A DNA stretch of 64,000 nt from Allokutzneria sp. A3M-2-11 16 (GTDB taxonomy: Bacteria > Actinomycetota > Actinomycetes > Mycobacteriales > Pseudonocardiaceae): positions 1 through 64,000 of the forward strand of contig NZ_JANAVO010000021.1 of assembly GCF_024213555.1 (NCBI RefSeq), read 5' to 3'. The notes below the pieces were generated by a model that saw nothing but the letters and a program-made list of their open reading frames with translations, was not told the origin of the DNA and made no database searches. Shown one piece after another: positions 49,801-57,571 of this stretch (the stretch's first letter is position 1; each line of letters begins with the position of its first letter). Position numbers and translations under genes: made by a program.

Positions 49801-49895
49801 TGAACCCGCGCTCGCCGAAGAACCCGTTTCGTACTCTTACCGGGATTGTGGAGCGCTCTTTTTCCCGTTATGAGTACGAAACGGGAGATCTCTAG
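46884..49895 (+). CDS. AfsR/SARP-family STAND regulator, paralogue 3, with repeat-derived C-terminus
   Basis: Third regulator of the set, 1003 residues. Winged helix and BTAD (1-245; CEIGLLGPVEAWCQG), NB-ARC with HGLSGMGKSALA, VLVVLDDATD and CGGHPLALRV, and TPR-like repeats. It is more distant from the other two than they are from each other. The native end is lost: after ALPTMLELNLN the frame enters palindromic element R5, which encodes the last ~29 residues (NPFRTLTGIVERSFSRYEYE) and the stop TAG inside TCTCTAGA. The other paralogues have a ~20-residue helical tail here. The GTG start is placed to match their N-termini. Confidence 0.9.
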   Translation: MTECCEIGLLGPVEAWCQGRQLRIPAGKARTLLAALLLRPRRVVTAAHLAEYLDDSPDAPGWSSRLHTCVNRLRKALADCPTGAVLIQTTPGGYLADLSPDSVDLGRFHAMARGAELRRAEGDLTGAVELLRGALALWRGPALVDVDSTVLRREVADTLDEERLRAVELRIDLELALGRHAGLVGELQTMVRRYPLREELWRYLMTALLHGGRQAEALEAYRTIRTLLAENIGVEPGQALRDTHQAVLRGAGSPPQATPAQCGDDRAWEPPWVTVSSLPPEVVDFVGRSHVVRDVVGWLTEDTAGASSPAVVVIHGLSGMGKSALAARLAHALRPRFPDGQHWIRMRHGTDAAAQAHDLMGDLLHLSGVAAGRVPATPVARESLYRNRLKGKRVLVVLDDATDSAQVNQLLPASGDCAFIITGYHALRSIGGRVRHVGLAEFALSEGVALLERIIGRSRIAEEPDAAQEIVARCGGHPLALRVFGSRLAALPHRRLTAVLPLLRNTKARLDQLATTDHQVRSSLALGYSSMPAALRRTFRRLSVFGDRPFASWAAGLLGEDSDGDRVVEQLLDHGMLVPAGTDDTGEPRYHLHTLLSVYGEELREEDPATEQHAALRLVLDGYTLLSERAMADMVVLTTDDIPSPPWRHPVAIPEELVERVGSDAEAWFRAERENLLDLSRQAAAAGCFAEAQLLLIRVSSTEYANGNWERLAQAHAAIRDLARRAGDREAALRAEAHRITTATVGGDMVSCATAFEACVEELATTSLHALRARCLAALSFCYQEQGRSQDAFAASKLSVDLAEEAGDPRVLAFCLRLFATRVGKLGDLPRSLALFDRALEVIARCSFNEVSGIVSEGRLRRGLGQLLLDAGDLVRARHEAGLAAELLGRCDGQYGGSYADLLLSRINFAEGRLTEAVDWAVRARKTSALLGDRRGLAATGFHLGQALAAQGEHQRALDELRAALPTMLELNLNPRSPKNPFRTLTGIVERSFSRYEYETGDL

Positions 49896-49970
49896 ACCGC
49901 GCGCGCCGTGGATGAGGTCGACGGGCGGATGTGGCGCATGGGCACAGTTTACGTGGTGTGCGGTGCGGGT
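49808..49970 (+). repeat. Palindromic dispersed element, copy R5
   Basis: Core palindrome 49823-49885, preceded by TCGCCGAAGAA as in R6. It overlaps both neighbouring genes: the AfsR-type gene ends at TAG within TCTCTAGA, and the AraC gene on the other strand ends with TAA read from the tail's GTTTACGTGG. Confidence 0.9.
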
Positions 49971-50932
49971 GGGAGGACCTGGGCTCGGGCGGCCCGCCGG
50001 TGCTCGCCCGGTGTGCGCCTGAAGAAGCGGCGGAAGGCCAGGTGGAACCCGACGGGCGACCGGTAACCGACGCGGTCGGCGACAACGGTCAGCGGTACCC
50101 GGGTGTCGGCGAGGAGCTGCGCGGCGACCTGCATCCTGCGCTCGGTCAGGTAGCGGATCGGCGTCTGGCCGACGAGTCGGTGGAACGTGGCCGCCAAGGC
50201 TGATCGCGACATGGCCGCTTCGCGGGCGAGCGTGTGCAGCGTCCAGGGTTCAGCGTAGCGCGCCTGGATCGCCAGCAACACGCGGCTGATCTGCGGGTGG
50301 TTCAGCGCCCGCAGCGCGGGAACCGTGTCGCTCAGGCGTTCCAGCGCGACGCGCAGCGAGAGCACGAACGCCAGCTCGTAGGCCCGCAGCGACACCAGCC
50401 TGCTGCCGGGCGCCTCCGGTCGCGCCCCCTCGGCCAGCCGGTGCAGCGTCCCCGCCAGCAGGGGTTCCCCGGCCAGCATCTCCGCGTCCAGCACCAGGAT
50501 CTCGGGGAGGGCGCGGTAAAGCGGCGAGACCGCGGCCTCGTCGTAGTGGAGCCCGCCGCACAGGATCTCGGTCGTCGGCCCGGAGCCCTTGACCCGCACC
50601 CGCGTGGTCGTTCCCGCCGCCCGCACCGGGATCAGCACGTCGAGGGAGGTAGCGGAGCGCCCCGGCCGGTCCGCCAGGTCGTGCGCGGTGCCGTGCGGGA
50701 ACACCGCCAGATCTCCTTGGCGCAACACCACCGATGCGCCGGGCGCTGTCACGGCTGCCTCGCCGGAGCGCACGTAGTGCAGGATCGCGTTCTGCTCCTG
50801 GTTTCCGCGCATCCCCCACGGGGCCTGGGCCGTCCAGTGCGCCGCGAACACACCGCGCAGCCGCAGGGGCTCCAACAACTCGCCCAACAGGTCGCCTCGG
50901 GCGGCGGGCGCGTCTTGCACCGTGATGTCCAT
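49949..50932 (-). CDS. AraC family transcriptional regulator with cupin domain
   Basis: A 327-residue regulator. The N-terminal AraC-binding cupin (~10-190) includes NQEQNAILHYVRSGEAAV and LRQGDLAVFPHGTAHDL. The C-terminal double HTH (~215-315) reads WTLHTLAREAAMSRSALAAT, FHRLVGQTPIRYLTERRMQV and VADRVGYRSPVGFHLAFRRF. It is divergent from an NmrA-like gene, the usual arrangement for AraC cupin regulators controlling a small oxidoreductase. An imperfect palindrome lies between them. Its last codons fall in repeat element R5. Confidence 0.9.
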   Translation of the reverse strand: MDITVQDAPAARGDLLGELLEPLRLRGVFAAHWTAQAPWGMRGNQEQNAILHYVRSGEAAVTAPGASVVLRQGDLAVFPHGTAHDLADRPGRSATSLDVLIPVRAAGTTTRVRVKGSGPTTEILCGGLHYDEAAVSPLYRALPEILVLDAEMLAGEPLLAGTLHRLAEGARPEAPGSRLVSLRAYELAFVLSLRVALERLSDTVPALRALNHPQISRVLLAIQARYAEPWTLHTLAREAAMSRSALAATFHRLVGQTPIRYLTERRMQVAAQLLADTRVPLTVVADRVGYRSPVGFHLAFRRFFRRTPGEHRRAARAQVLPPAPHTT

Positions 50933-50947
50933 GGACGATCCATAAGA

Positions 50948-50968
50948 GTTTGCGGACTTCCGTCAAAC
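50948..50968. promoter_or_regulatory. Palindrome between AraC and NmrA genes
   Basis: GTTTGCGGA and TCCG(T)CAAAC, near-perfect arms with one extra base, 16 bp from the AraC start and 35 bp from the NmrA start. Candidate AraC binding site. Confidence 0.45.
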
Positions 50969-51002
50969 GACAGTACTGCCCGGGGACGGCAGGCTCACCG
51001 GC

Positions 51003-51890
51003 ATGAGCGAAACACATCTTGTGATCGGCGCGGGTGGCCAGCAGGGGGCCGCGATCGCGCGACGGCTGCTCGACGGCGGGCACCGGGTCCGGGGACTGCG
51101 CCGCGGCCTGTCCACCCCTGACGCGTCACCGGTCGACATGGAATGGGTACACGGTGATCTCGCCGATGCCGACGCGGTGTTCGAGGCATTTGATGGTGTC
51201 TCCCAGGCATTCCTGACGATCCCACTGAACTTCGACGAGTCCATTGTGGACGGATACGTCGCCAACATCGTCACCGCAGCGCAGAAAGCCGGGTTGCGGC
51301 GCCTGGTGTTCAACACTGGCAACCGGAGGATTCCGCACCGCACGGGCGTTCCGGCGTTCGACGTCAAGAGCCGCGCCGAGCAGGTGCTGCTCGATTCCGG
51401 CGTCCCCACCGTGGTGTTGCGCCCGCCGATCTTCCTGGACAACCTGGCCGCCCCGTGGGCCAGGAGCGCGCTCGCCGGTGGCGTCCTCCCCTATCCGATC
51501 CCGGCCGGTCACCGCGTCGCGTGGCTGAGCCACGACGACCTGGCCGCCCTGCTCGTCGCCGCCGCGAGCCGGGACGACCTGGTGGGCTCCACGATCGACG
51601 TGGGCGGCCGAGACGTGGTGACCGGCCCGGAGCTGGCGGCCGCCTTCAGCCAGGCCCTCGGCCACGACATCGGCTACGTGCCCGTCGACGCCGACGACTT
51701 CGAGAAGGGACTGGCCCAGGAGTTCGACGGGGCGACCGCAGCCGGGATCGCCGGCCTGTACCGGCACATCGCCGCTCCCCAGCACGCCGACCTGTACGCG
51801 AGCGACCCCAGCGCGGTCGAGGCGGCCTTCGGTGTTCCCCTGACGCCGCTGAGCACCTGGATCACCGCCCAGGACTGGCGCGCGCCGTGA
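51003..51890 (+). CDS. NmrA-like NAD(P)-binding oxidoreductase (atypical SDR)
   Basis: A 295-residue atypical short-chain dehydrogenase. N-terminal [20 protein letters not shown] is the glycine-rich dinucleotide site, and [13 protein letters not shown] plus [13 protein letters not shown] follow as in NmrA/HSCARG proteins, which often sense NADP redox state. The classic Tyr-x3-Lys is not evident, so enzymatic activity is uncertain. It is regulated most likely by the divergent AraC protein and ends in a strong terminator. Confidence 0.87.
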   Translation: MSETHLVIGAGGQQGAAIARRLLDGGHRVRGLRRGLSTPDASPVDMEWVHGDLADADAVFEAFDGVSQAFLTIPLNFDESIVDGYVANIVTAAQKAGLRRLVFNTGNRRIPHRTGVPAFDVKSRAEQVLLDSGVPTVVLRPPIFLDNLAAPWARSALAGGVLPYPIPAGHRVAWLSHDDLAALLVAAASRDDLVGSTIDVGGRDVVTGPELAAAFSQALGHDIGYVPVDADDFEKGLAQEFDGATAAGIAGLYRHIAAPQHADLYASDPSAVEAAFGVPLTPLSTWITAQDWRAP

Positions 51891-51894
51891 TCGC

Positions 51895-51930
51895 GGTGTT
51901 CGTCCCCGCCCTTCCGCGGGGACGAACACC
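51895..51930 (+). terminator. Strong 15-bp stem-loop terminator
   Basis: GGTGTTCGTCCCCGC, loop CCTTCC, and its exact inverse, starting 4 bp after the NmrA stop. A fully paired 15-bp stem without a following T-run, the common actinobacterial type. Confidence 0.85.
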
Positions 51931-51999
51931 GATTGCCAATGCGCCCGCTTCCACGAAGAATTCGGTGCTGGACAAGGCGAATTCCACGGAAGCGGGGCG

Positions 52000-53109
52000 A
52001 TGGCCGAGACGGTGCCGGTACTGGGAGCGGTGGCCGTCGCGGGCGGTGTCGCGTTCGCCGTGTCCGTGCTGCTGACCCCCTATTTGATCAAGCTCTTCGC
52101 GCGGAGGGGCTTCGGGCAGGAGATCCGCGCGGAGGGACCCGCGAGCCACCAGGTGAAGCGGGGCACCCCGACCATGGGCGGGGTGGCCGTCCTGGTCGCG
52201 CTGCACGCGGGGTACTTCGCCGCCCACCTCACCGGCGTCGTCCCGTTCTCGGTGTCGGGTCTGCTGGTGCTGGCGTTGACCTCGTGCCTGGGACTGGTCG
52301 GCCTCCTCGACGACGCGATCAAGATCCGTCGGCGGCGCAACCTCGGCCTGACCAAGACCGCCAAGCTGGTCGGTCAGTCCGTGGCGGCCATCGGTTTCGG
52401 GGTGCTGGCGCTGCGCTTCCCGGACGCCCGGTCCGTGACCCCGGCGGGCGATGGGCTGTCGTTCCTGCGCGACGCGGCCGTTCCGATCAGCTTCGGCGCC
52501 ATCGGGTTCGTCGTCTTCTGCTTCGTACTGGTCTCCGCGTGGTCGAACGCGGTCAACCTGACCGATGGCCAGGACGGCCTGGCCAGCGGCGTCGCGGCCA
52601 TGGTCCTGGGCAGCTACGTGGTGATCACGCTGTGGCAGGGCCTGCACGACTGCTTCCCCGACGCGGCCGCGGGTTGCTACACCGTGCGCGATCCCCACGA
52701 CCTGGCCCTGGTCGTCGCCGCCGGGATGGCCGCCTGCGTCGGGTTCCTGTGGTGGAACGCCGCACCGGCGAAGATCTTCATGGGCGACACCGGTTCGCTG
52801 GCGCTCGGCGGGTTGCTGGCCGGGGTGTCCATGACGACGCGCACCGAGCTCCTCATGGTCATCATCGGCGGCGTGTTCGTGGTCGAGGCGCTGTCGGTCG
52901 GCATCCAGGTCCTGGTGTTCCGCACGAGGCGCAGGCGGGTGTTCCGGATGGCCCCGTTCCACCACCACTTCGAGCTCGGCGGCTGGGCCGAGACCACGGT
53001 CATCATCCGGCTGTGGCTGCTGGCCGCGGTGTGCTGCCTGGTCGGCATCGGCCTGTTCTACGCGGACTGGGCGGCCGCCACCGCCAACCCCATGTTCGAG
53101 CCACCGTGA
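52000..53109 (+). CDS. mraY: Phospho-MurNAc-pentapeptide transferase, orphan MraY
   Basis: Integral membrane enzyme that moves phospho-MurNAc-pentapeptide to undecaprenyl phosphate, making lipid I. The 369 residues carry about 10 helices and the family landmarks: DDAIK at 104-108, [10 protein letters not shown] at 186-195, FMGDTGS at 260-266 and HHHFE at 321-325. All catalytic aspartates are present; the usual NLTDGLDGL has Gln191 in place of Leu. mraY normally lies in the dcw cluster with mur and fts genes, none of which is here. This is therefore probably a second copy, perhaps a variant giving tolerance to MraY inhibitors or a spore/septum-specific enzyme. Start ATG with GGAAGCGGGG upstream. 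Confidence 0.92.
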   Translation: MAETVPVLGAVAVAGGVAFAVSVLLTPYLIKLFARRGFGQEIRAEGPASHQVKRGTPTMGGVAVLVALHAGYFAAHLTGVVPFSVSGLLVLALTSCLGLVGLLDDAIKIRRRRNLGLTKTAKLVGQSVAAIGFGVLALRFPDARSVTPAGDGLSFLRDAAVPISFGAIGFVVFCFVLVSAWSNAVNLTDGQDGLASGVAAMVLGSYVVITLWQGLHDCFPDAAAGCYTVRDPHDLALVVAAGMAACVGFLWWNAAPAKIFMGDTGSLALGGLLAGVSMTTRTELLMVIIGGVFVVEALSVGIQVLVFRTRRRRVFRMAPFHHHFELGGWAETTVIIRLWLLAAVCCLVGIGLFYADWAAATANPMFEPP

Positions 53110-53117
53110 CGGCCGCC

Positions 53118-53729
53118 TCAGGGCCGCGCGGCGAGGACCAGCGGCTGAGTGTGAGGCCACGAAACCGAGCGGCGGCAATGGTTTCCCGCACCGTCCACAC
53201 CAGACGCGGACTGCACAGACGAGGACGACGCCCGGACCGTGATCTCGGGAAGTGCCGCGAATCGGTGTCGCGTGCGAGGCCAGCCACTGCTCGAACGGTT
53301 CCTGGAATATCCATTCAGACTCCGCACTTCGCGGTGGCGGCTGGGCCGGACTCCGTCCTCGACGTAGTCCACCAGCGGGCCGTCGCCGACTTCCCGCAGG
53401 ATCGATGGCCACCAGACGATGCGGGAATCCGTCCAGTGACGGGTGACCAGGTTTCGGACAGGTTCCGGCAACCGGCTCAACCGCCCCGTGGCCTCCCGCC
53501 CACGGACGAGCGCTCTGCGCTCCTCCAGCGGCAGCTGGGCGAATTCCGTTTCCTGCAGCCAAATCCAGCTGCCGCCGTACATGTGGAAGGTGTCGCGGAC
53601 CTCCGCGCTGGACCGCGATCGACGGCCCGGCACCGCTTCGGTGGCCCGGAACGGCTGGAGCCGTGGTGCGAACCAGTCCCGCCAACGCTGGAACAGGTCG
53701 GCCGCGACCTCCACCCCCAATACGTTCAC
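53118..53729 (-). pseudogene. Hypothetical gene with probable frameshift
   Basis: The first ~135 residues look coding: WFAPRLQPFRATEAVPGRR, VRDTFHMYGGSWIWLQETEF, RHWTDSRIVWWPSILREV. Near 53330 the good coding signal moves to another frame reading ESEWIFQEPFEQWLASHATP and VVLVCAVRVWCG. The intact frame continues only as a Ser/Arg-rich tail. It was probably a longer protein of unknown family, now shifted. It starts (GTG) 4 bp after the SRPBCC fusion gene, so it was in that operon. Confidence 0.5.
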
Positions 53730-53733
53730 GATG

Positions 53734-54789
53734 TCAGGCCGAGGGCCGCCAGGCGGGATCGCGGCCGATGAACGCCATCAGCCGATCCTGCGCGGGCGCG
53801 TCGTGCGCGACGGGCACGGCGGAACCGAACTGCCCGCTGTCGCGCAGCATCTGCTCCACGGAAGCCATGCCCGCCAACGCGTCCGCGCAGCGCTGCTCAC
53901 CCAGGTCGGGCTCGCGACCGAGCGCCTTGGCCAGGTCCCACCGGTGCATCCAGACATCGGCGGTGTAGAACTGGTCGATCGCCTCGTCCACGGGCCTGTC
54001 GCCGGTGTGCGGGTTGCTCAGCACCCGCCCGGCGGGGTCGTCGAGGATGGCCTGGATGTCGGCGACGTGCCGCTTCCACGCGGCGACCGGGTCGGCCTCG
54101 ACGTCGAGCGCGGGGAGCTGCACACCGGCCCCCTTGAGGAAACCGCGGGACCAGTCGACCAGGTGCTTCACGACGTCCAGGGCGGTCCACTCGGCGACCG
54201 GGCTGGGCCGTCCCCAGTCACCGGACGAGGCGGACTCGACCAGCTCGGTGAACCGGGCCGCGTCAAGCGCGTGCTGCTGCGCCGGGCTCTTCGGCGTGCT
54301 GTCGGGCTCCTCCGCGAGCAGCTCGTCGAGCTTGTCATAGCCCACGTTGACGCCGATGTCCATGCCGCTGGACAGCATGCCGTCCCGGGTCTCGAAGTCC
54401 GCCACCACGCTGACCACCCGCAGCCGCGTGCGGCCGCCCTCGATCGCCTCAAGGGTCAGCGTCTCCAGCGCGACTCCGTCGGGCTCGCCCTCGTAGGTGA
54501 AGGTCCACACGATCCGCTCGTTCTCCCGCACCTCGTGGAAGCAGCCGTGGAAGGAGGCGATCTCCTCGCCGTCGCGGTCGTTGGCGAAGGCCCACTCGCC
54601 GCCGGTGCGGGCGTCCCACGTGGTGATCCGGGTGGTGACCGAGCGCGGCCCGACCCACCGCGCGTAGAGCTCGGGGTCGACGTGGGCGCGGAACACCCGC
54701 GCGGGAGCGGCGTCGAACTCACGGACGATCTCGATCGTCGGGACCTTCGCGTCCGCCGCGATCTCGGTCTCGTGCCTGATCACGCTCAT
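53734..54789 (-). CDS. SRPBCC (AHSA1-like) and DinB/TIGR03086 fusion protein
   Basis: Cytoplasmic two-domain protein, 351 residues. Residues ~15-150 are an SRPBCC lipid/ligand-binding domain (IEIVREFDAAPARVFRAHVD, GGEWAFANDRDGEEIASFHG). Residues ~165-345 are a TIGR03086/DinB-like helical domain with the metal-type His (VVKHLVDWSRGF, FYTADVWMHRWDLAKALG). The fusion suggests ligand capture coupled to a thiol-dependent or metal-dependent reaction. Two CAACC palindromes upstream look like ArsR operators, but the nearest ArsR gene has a different operator of its own. Function unknown. Confidence 0.85.
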   Translation of the reverse strand: MSVIRHETEIAADAKVPTIEIVREFDAAPARVFRAHVDPELYARWVGPRSVTTRITTWDARTGGEWAFANDRDGEEIASFHGCFHEVRENERIVWTFTYEGEPDGVALETLTLEAIEGGRTRLRVVSVVADFETRDGMLSSGMDIGVNVGYDKLDELLAEEPDSTPKSPAQQHALDAARFTELVESASSGDWGRPSPVAEWTALDVVKHLVDWSRGFLKGAGVQLPALDVEADPVAAWKRHVADIQAILDDPAGRVLSNPHTGDRPVDEAIDQFYTADVWMHRWDLAKALGREPDLGEQRCADALAGMASVEQMLRDSGQFGSAVPVAHDAPAQDRLMAFIGRDPAWRPSA

Positions 54790-54804
54790 GGTGCATCCCG
54801 TCCT

Positions 54805-54868
54805 TATTCAACCCAGCGGTTGAATACCAACGTAGGACGGGAGCCGATCGTTGTCAACCCAACGGTTG
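54805..54868 (-). promoter_or_regulatory. Two ArsR-type palindromes before SRPBCC fusion gene
   Basis: Site 1 (54805-54826) has perfect 9-bp arms TATTCAACC and GGTTGAATA around CAGC. Site 2 (54855-54868) repeats the core CAACC-CAAC-GGTTG with 5-bp arms. They lie 15-80 bp upstream of the gene and overlap the end of the permease gene. Confidence 0.75.
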
Positions 54869-56401
54869 CGAAAGCCCCGCGTACCGCCGCCGGGGCCGGG
54901 TCTCGTCGTCGTGGCCGACCTGCCCGAGACCGGTGCCCGAGGCGCTCATCGTGCCCAGGCCGATCATGGCGTAGACGGCGGGCCGCCTCCGGCGCAGCAC
55001 CAGGCCCCAGCCCACTCCGAGGACGGCGATACCGAGGTAGAAGGCCGGAATCCCCCATCGCAGCGGGGAATCGCCGTCCACCTCGAGCAGACTGTCCAAT
55101 GTGGACAACACGAGCACCAGCGCGAGCAGGCAACCGAGGCAGGCGAGGACCGGGACGACGACACCCGGCCGCGCGCGCCGCCGGGAAGGGACGCGGGCGA
55201 AGAACACGACGACGGCGATCGCCGTGGTGGCGATGAGCAGCAGGACGCCGATGCTGCCCGTGGTGCTCCAGATGAAGAACAGGTCGCGCACCGGGTCTCC
55301 ACCGGCAACGGCGTAACCACCGATCACCAGGCCCGAGACGGCGCTCTGCGCGAGAGAACCGTTGCGGGGCGAGTTGGTGCGCTGGGACGTCCGCCCCAGG
55401 AACGCGGGCAGGAGGCGTTCGCGGCCGAGGGAGAAGGCGTAGCGGGCCGCGGTGTTGTGGAAGGCGATCAGCGCCGCCAGCACTCCGGTGATGTAGAGCA
55501 GCCTGCCGACCTCGGCGGCCCAGCCGCCCAGGTTCGCCGCCGCGAGGTCGAACATCAGGTTCGTGCCCTGACCGCGCGCCACGTCGGCGATCCGGTCCGG
55601 CCCGACCGCCACGCTCATCGACCAGGAGCCCAGCACATAGAGCAGCACCAGCACGCCCAGCGACAGGAAGGTGGCGATGGGGACCGTCCGCCGCGCCGAC
55701 CGGGTCTCCTCACCGAAGACCGCGGTGGTCTCGAAGCCGACGAACCCCAGGATCGCGATGGCGAACAGCGTTCCGGCTCCGGGCGCGAAGAGGCTTTCCA
55801 CGGCGAGACCGTCCGCGAAGGCGGTGCCCCGGGCGGGGTTGGCCAGGTTCGCGGCGCTGTACACCACGATCACCAGGCACTCGGCGATCAGCAGCAGGGC
55901 GAGCACCTTGCCGTTGAGGTCGATGTACTGCAAGCCGAGGCAGGCGACGACGACCCACCCGGCCAGCGAGTAGACCCACCACGCCAGGTCGAGGCCGAAC
56001 CACGCGCGGAACACCGGCTGGGCCGCGTCACCGAGGGCGCCGAAGAACCCGATCTGCAGTGCGCCGTAGGCCACGACGGAGATCCAGCCGACCGCGACAC
56101 CGAGGGGCCTGCCGAGGCCCTTGCTGACGTAGGCGTTGAACGCGCCCGCGTTGGGCACGCGGGAGGCCATGGCCACGTACCCCACGCTGAACAGGCCGAG
56201 CACGGTGCCCATGAGCACGAACGCCAGCGGGATCCCGAGTTGCCGGGCGTTGGCGTAGGCGGGGCTCACCGCGCCGACCAGGATCGTCAGCGGGGCACCC
56301 ATGGCGAGGGCGAAGTAGGCCACCGCGGGGATGCCCAGCCGGTTCTCGGCGAGCACGCTCGCGACCTTCGTGGACGTGCTGTGCGCCCGGACAAGGGGCA
56401 T
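54854..56401 (-). CDS. APC superfamily amino acid permease
   Basis: Membrane transporter of 515 residues with 12-14 helices, importing an amino acid or amine by ion symport. N-terminal LAENRLGIPAVAYFALAMGA and PLTILVGAVSPAYANARQLG, then AFNAYVSKGLGRPLGVAVGW and GFVGFETTAVFGEETRSARR, are typical APC/AGT motifs. GGAG lies 8 nt before the ATG. Substrate cannot be named. A short palindrome AGAT-CAA-ATCT lies upstream at 56469-56479, a possible GntR-like site. Confidence 0.88.
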   Translation of the reverse strand: MPLVRAHSTSTKVASVLAENRLGIPAVAYFALAMGAPLTILVGAVSPAYANARQLGIPLAFVLMGTVLGLFSVGYVAMASRVPNAGAFNAYVSKGLGRPLGVAVGWISVVAYGALQIGFFGALGDAAQPVFRAWFGLDLAWWVYSLAGWVVVACLGLQYIDLNGKVLALLLIAECLVIVVYSAANLANPARGTAFADGLAVESLFAPGAGTLFAIAILGFVGFETTAVFGEETRSARRTVPIATFLSLGVLVLLYVLGSWSMSVAVGPDRIADVARGQGTNLMFDLAAANLGGWAAEVGRLLYITGVLAALIAFHNTAARYAFSLGRERLLPAFLGRTSQRTNSPRNGSLAQSAVSGLVIGGYAVAGGDPVRDLFFIWSTTGSIGVLLLIATTAIAVVVFFARVPSRRRARPGVVVPVLACLGCLLALVLVLSTLDSLLEVDGDSPLRWGIPAFYLGIAVLGVGWGLVLRRRRPAVYAMIGLGTMSASGTGLGQVGHDDETRPRRRYAGLSQPLG

Positions 56402-56681
56402 CGATGACTCCGCGGGAGAAACGTGGCGTGAGGGGACAGCGCAGCGCGGAGAGTAGCGCAACCATCTAAGATCAAATCTAACTAGAGAACTCTGCGGTCG
56501 AACAGGTGCCACAGGTGATCCACGTGGCTACTCCCCTTGCTGGACAAGGAACAAGCACATAGGCGCCACCAGGAGTCCACTGTGGACCGAACGGTCGCGA
56601 ATGCCCGGCGCCGGCGGGATCACGCGGTGCGCGACAGCGCAGTCGAACGCCGCGCGAACCAGACCACCCCCGGCCAAAACA
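56402..56681. other. Non-coding stretch
   Basis: Part of the 376-bp divergent gap between the permease and ArsR genes. Apart from the AGAT-CAA-ATCT palindrome at 56469-56479 and an AT-richer patch around it, nothing is seen here; the ArsR promoter follows. Confidence 0.6.
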
Positions 56682-56730
56682 CGTAGGACAATTCCTACGC
56701 TTGACACGTAGGGAAATTCCTACCTATCGT
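56682..56730 (+). promoter_or_regulatory. ArsR promoter with two operators
   Basis: TTGACA (56701-56706) and TATCGT (56725-56730), 18-nt spacing. Operator 1 (56682-56699): arms CGTAGGA and TCCTACG around CAAT. Operator 2 (56708-56723): GTAGG and CCTAC within the -10/-35 spacer. The sites are 25 bp apart. Confidence 0.8.
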
Positions 56731-56777
56731 GGCGGCCACGACCATCACGCACAGCCGCGGAAGGAGAACTGATCGTC

Positions 56778-57119
56778 GTGGTCACCGCGGGCACTGACGA
56801 GGACCGGGTCTTCGGCGCACTGGCCAACGCGACGCGCCGCGAGGTGCTCAGGCTCCTCCGCGAGCGGGGTCCGCAGCCGGTACAGGCGCTCGCGGACCAC
56901 TTCGCGATGCGCAGGCCGAGCCTGTCGGAACACCTGAAAGTGCTGCGGGAGGCCGGTTTGGTCGCCGAGCAGCGACAAGGACGACAACGCATCTACTGCC
57001 TGCTGGCCACGCCGCTGGAACAGGTGCAGGACTGGCTGCACCCGTACGAGCGGTTCTGGCGCGACAGGCTCAAGGGGCTCGGCGACGTGCTGGACTCCAT
57101 GCCGGAAGGTGAGACATGA
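56778..57119 (+). CDS. ArsR family transcriptional regulator
   Basis: Small winged-helix repressor, 113 residues. The HTH region reads FGALANATRREVLRLLRERG, PVQALADHFAMRRPSLSEHL and KVLREAGLVAEQRQGRQRIY. No cysteine metal site is visible. Its stop overlaps the SRPBCC start (ATGA), a common ArsR-AHSA1 pairing. The two palindromes over its promoter imply autorepression. The GTG start lies 11 nt after AAGGAG, slightly far but the best available. Confidence 0.92.
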   Translation: MVTAGTDEDRVFGALANATRREVLRLLRERGPQPVQALADHFAMRRPSLSEHLKVLREAGLVAEQRQGRQRIYCLLATPLEQVQDWLHPYERFWRDRLKGLGDVLDSMPEGET

Positions 57120-57571
57120 GCACCACAGAAGACCTGACCGTGATCCACGTCGACCAGTTCTTCCCGCACCCGCCCGCGAAGGTGTGGCGGGCGCTGACCG
57201 AACCCGAGCTGGTCTCGCAGTGGATGATGCCCTGCGACTTCCGCCTGGAGGTCGGCCACCGCTACACGATGACCTCGGTGCCGCGGCCCAACGCCAACTA
57301 CTCGGGCACCACCGTCGCCGAGGTCCTGTCCTTCGACACCGGGCGCACGCTCAGCGTGCGCTGGCAGGACGAGGACCCCGCCAGCGACGTCGACTGGACC
57401 ATCACCTGGACCCTGGAGGCAGAAGGCCGCGGCACCCGGCTGTTCCTCCGCCACGAGGGCTTCGACCCCGACGACCCGGCCCAGATGATGTCGCGGCGGA
57501 TCATGGGTGAGGGCTGGCGCTCCCAGGTGCCCGAGCGCCTCGCGGCCGCACTCGCGGGCATGCCCGCCTAG
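57116..57571 (+). CDS. SRPBCC/AHSA1-domain protein
   Basis: Ligand-binding START-like protein, 151 residues: VIHVDQFFPHPPAKVWRALT, ELVSQWMMPCDFRLEVGHRY, WTLEAEGRGTRLFLRHEGF, and a C-terminal helix GWRSQVPERLAAALAG. Translationally coupled to the ArsR gene, so it probably binds or modifies the compound sensed there. It overlaps the convergent ankyrin gene by 4 bp. Confidence 0.9.
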   Translation: MSTTEDLTVIHVDQFFPHPPAKVWRALTEPELVSQWMMPCDFRLEVGHRYTMTSVPRPNANYSGTTVAEVLSFDTGRTLSVRWQDEDPASDVDWTITWTLEAEGRGTRLFLRHEGFDPDDPAQMMSRRIMGEGWRSQVPERLAAALAGMPA

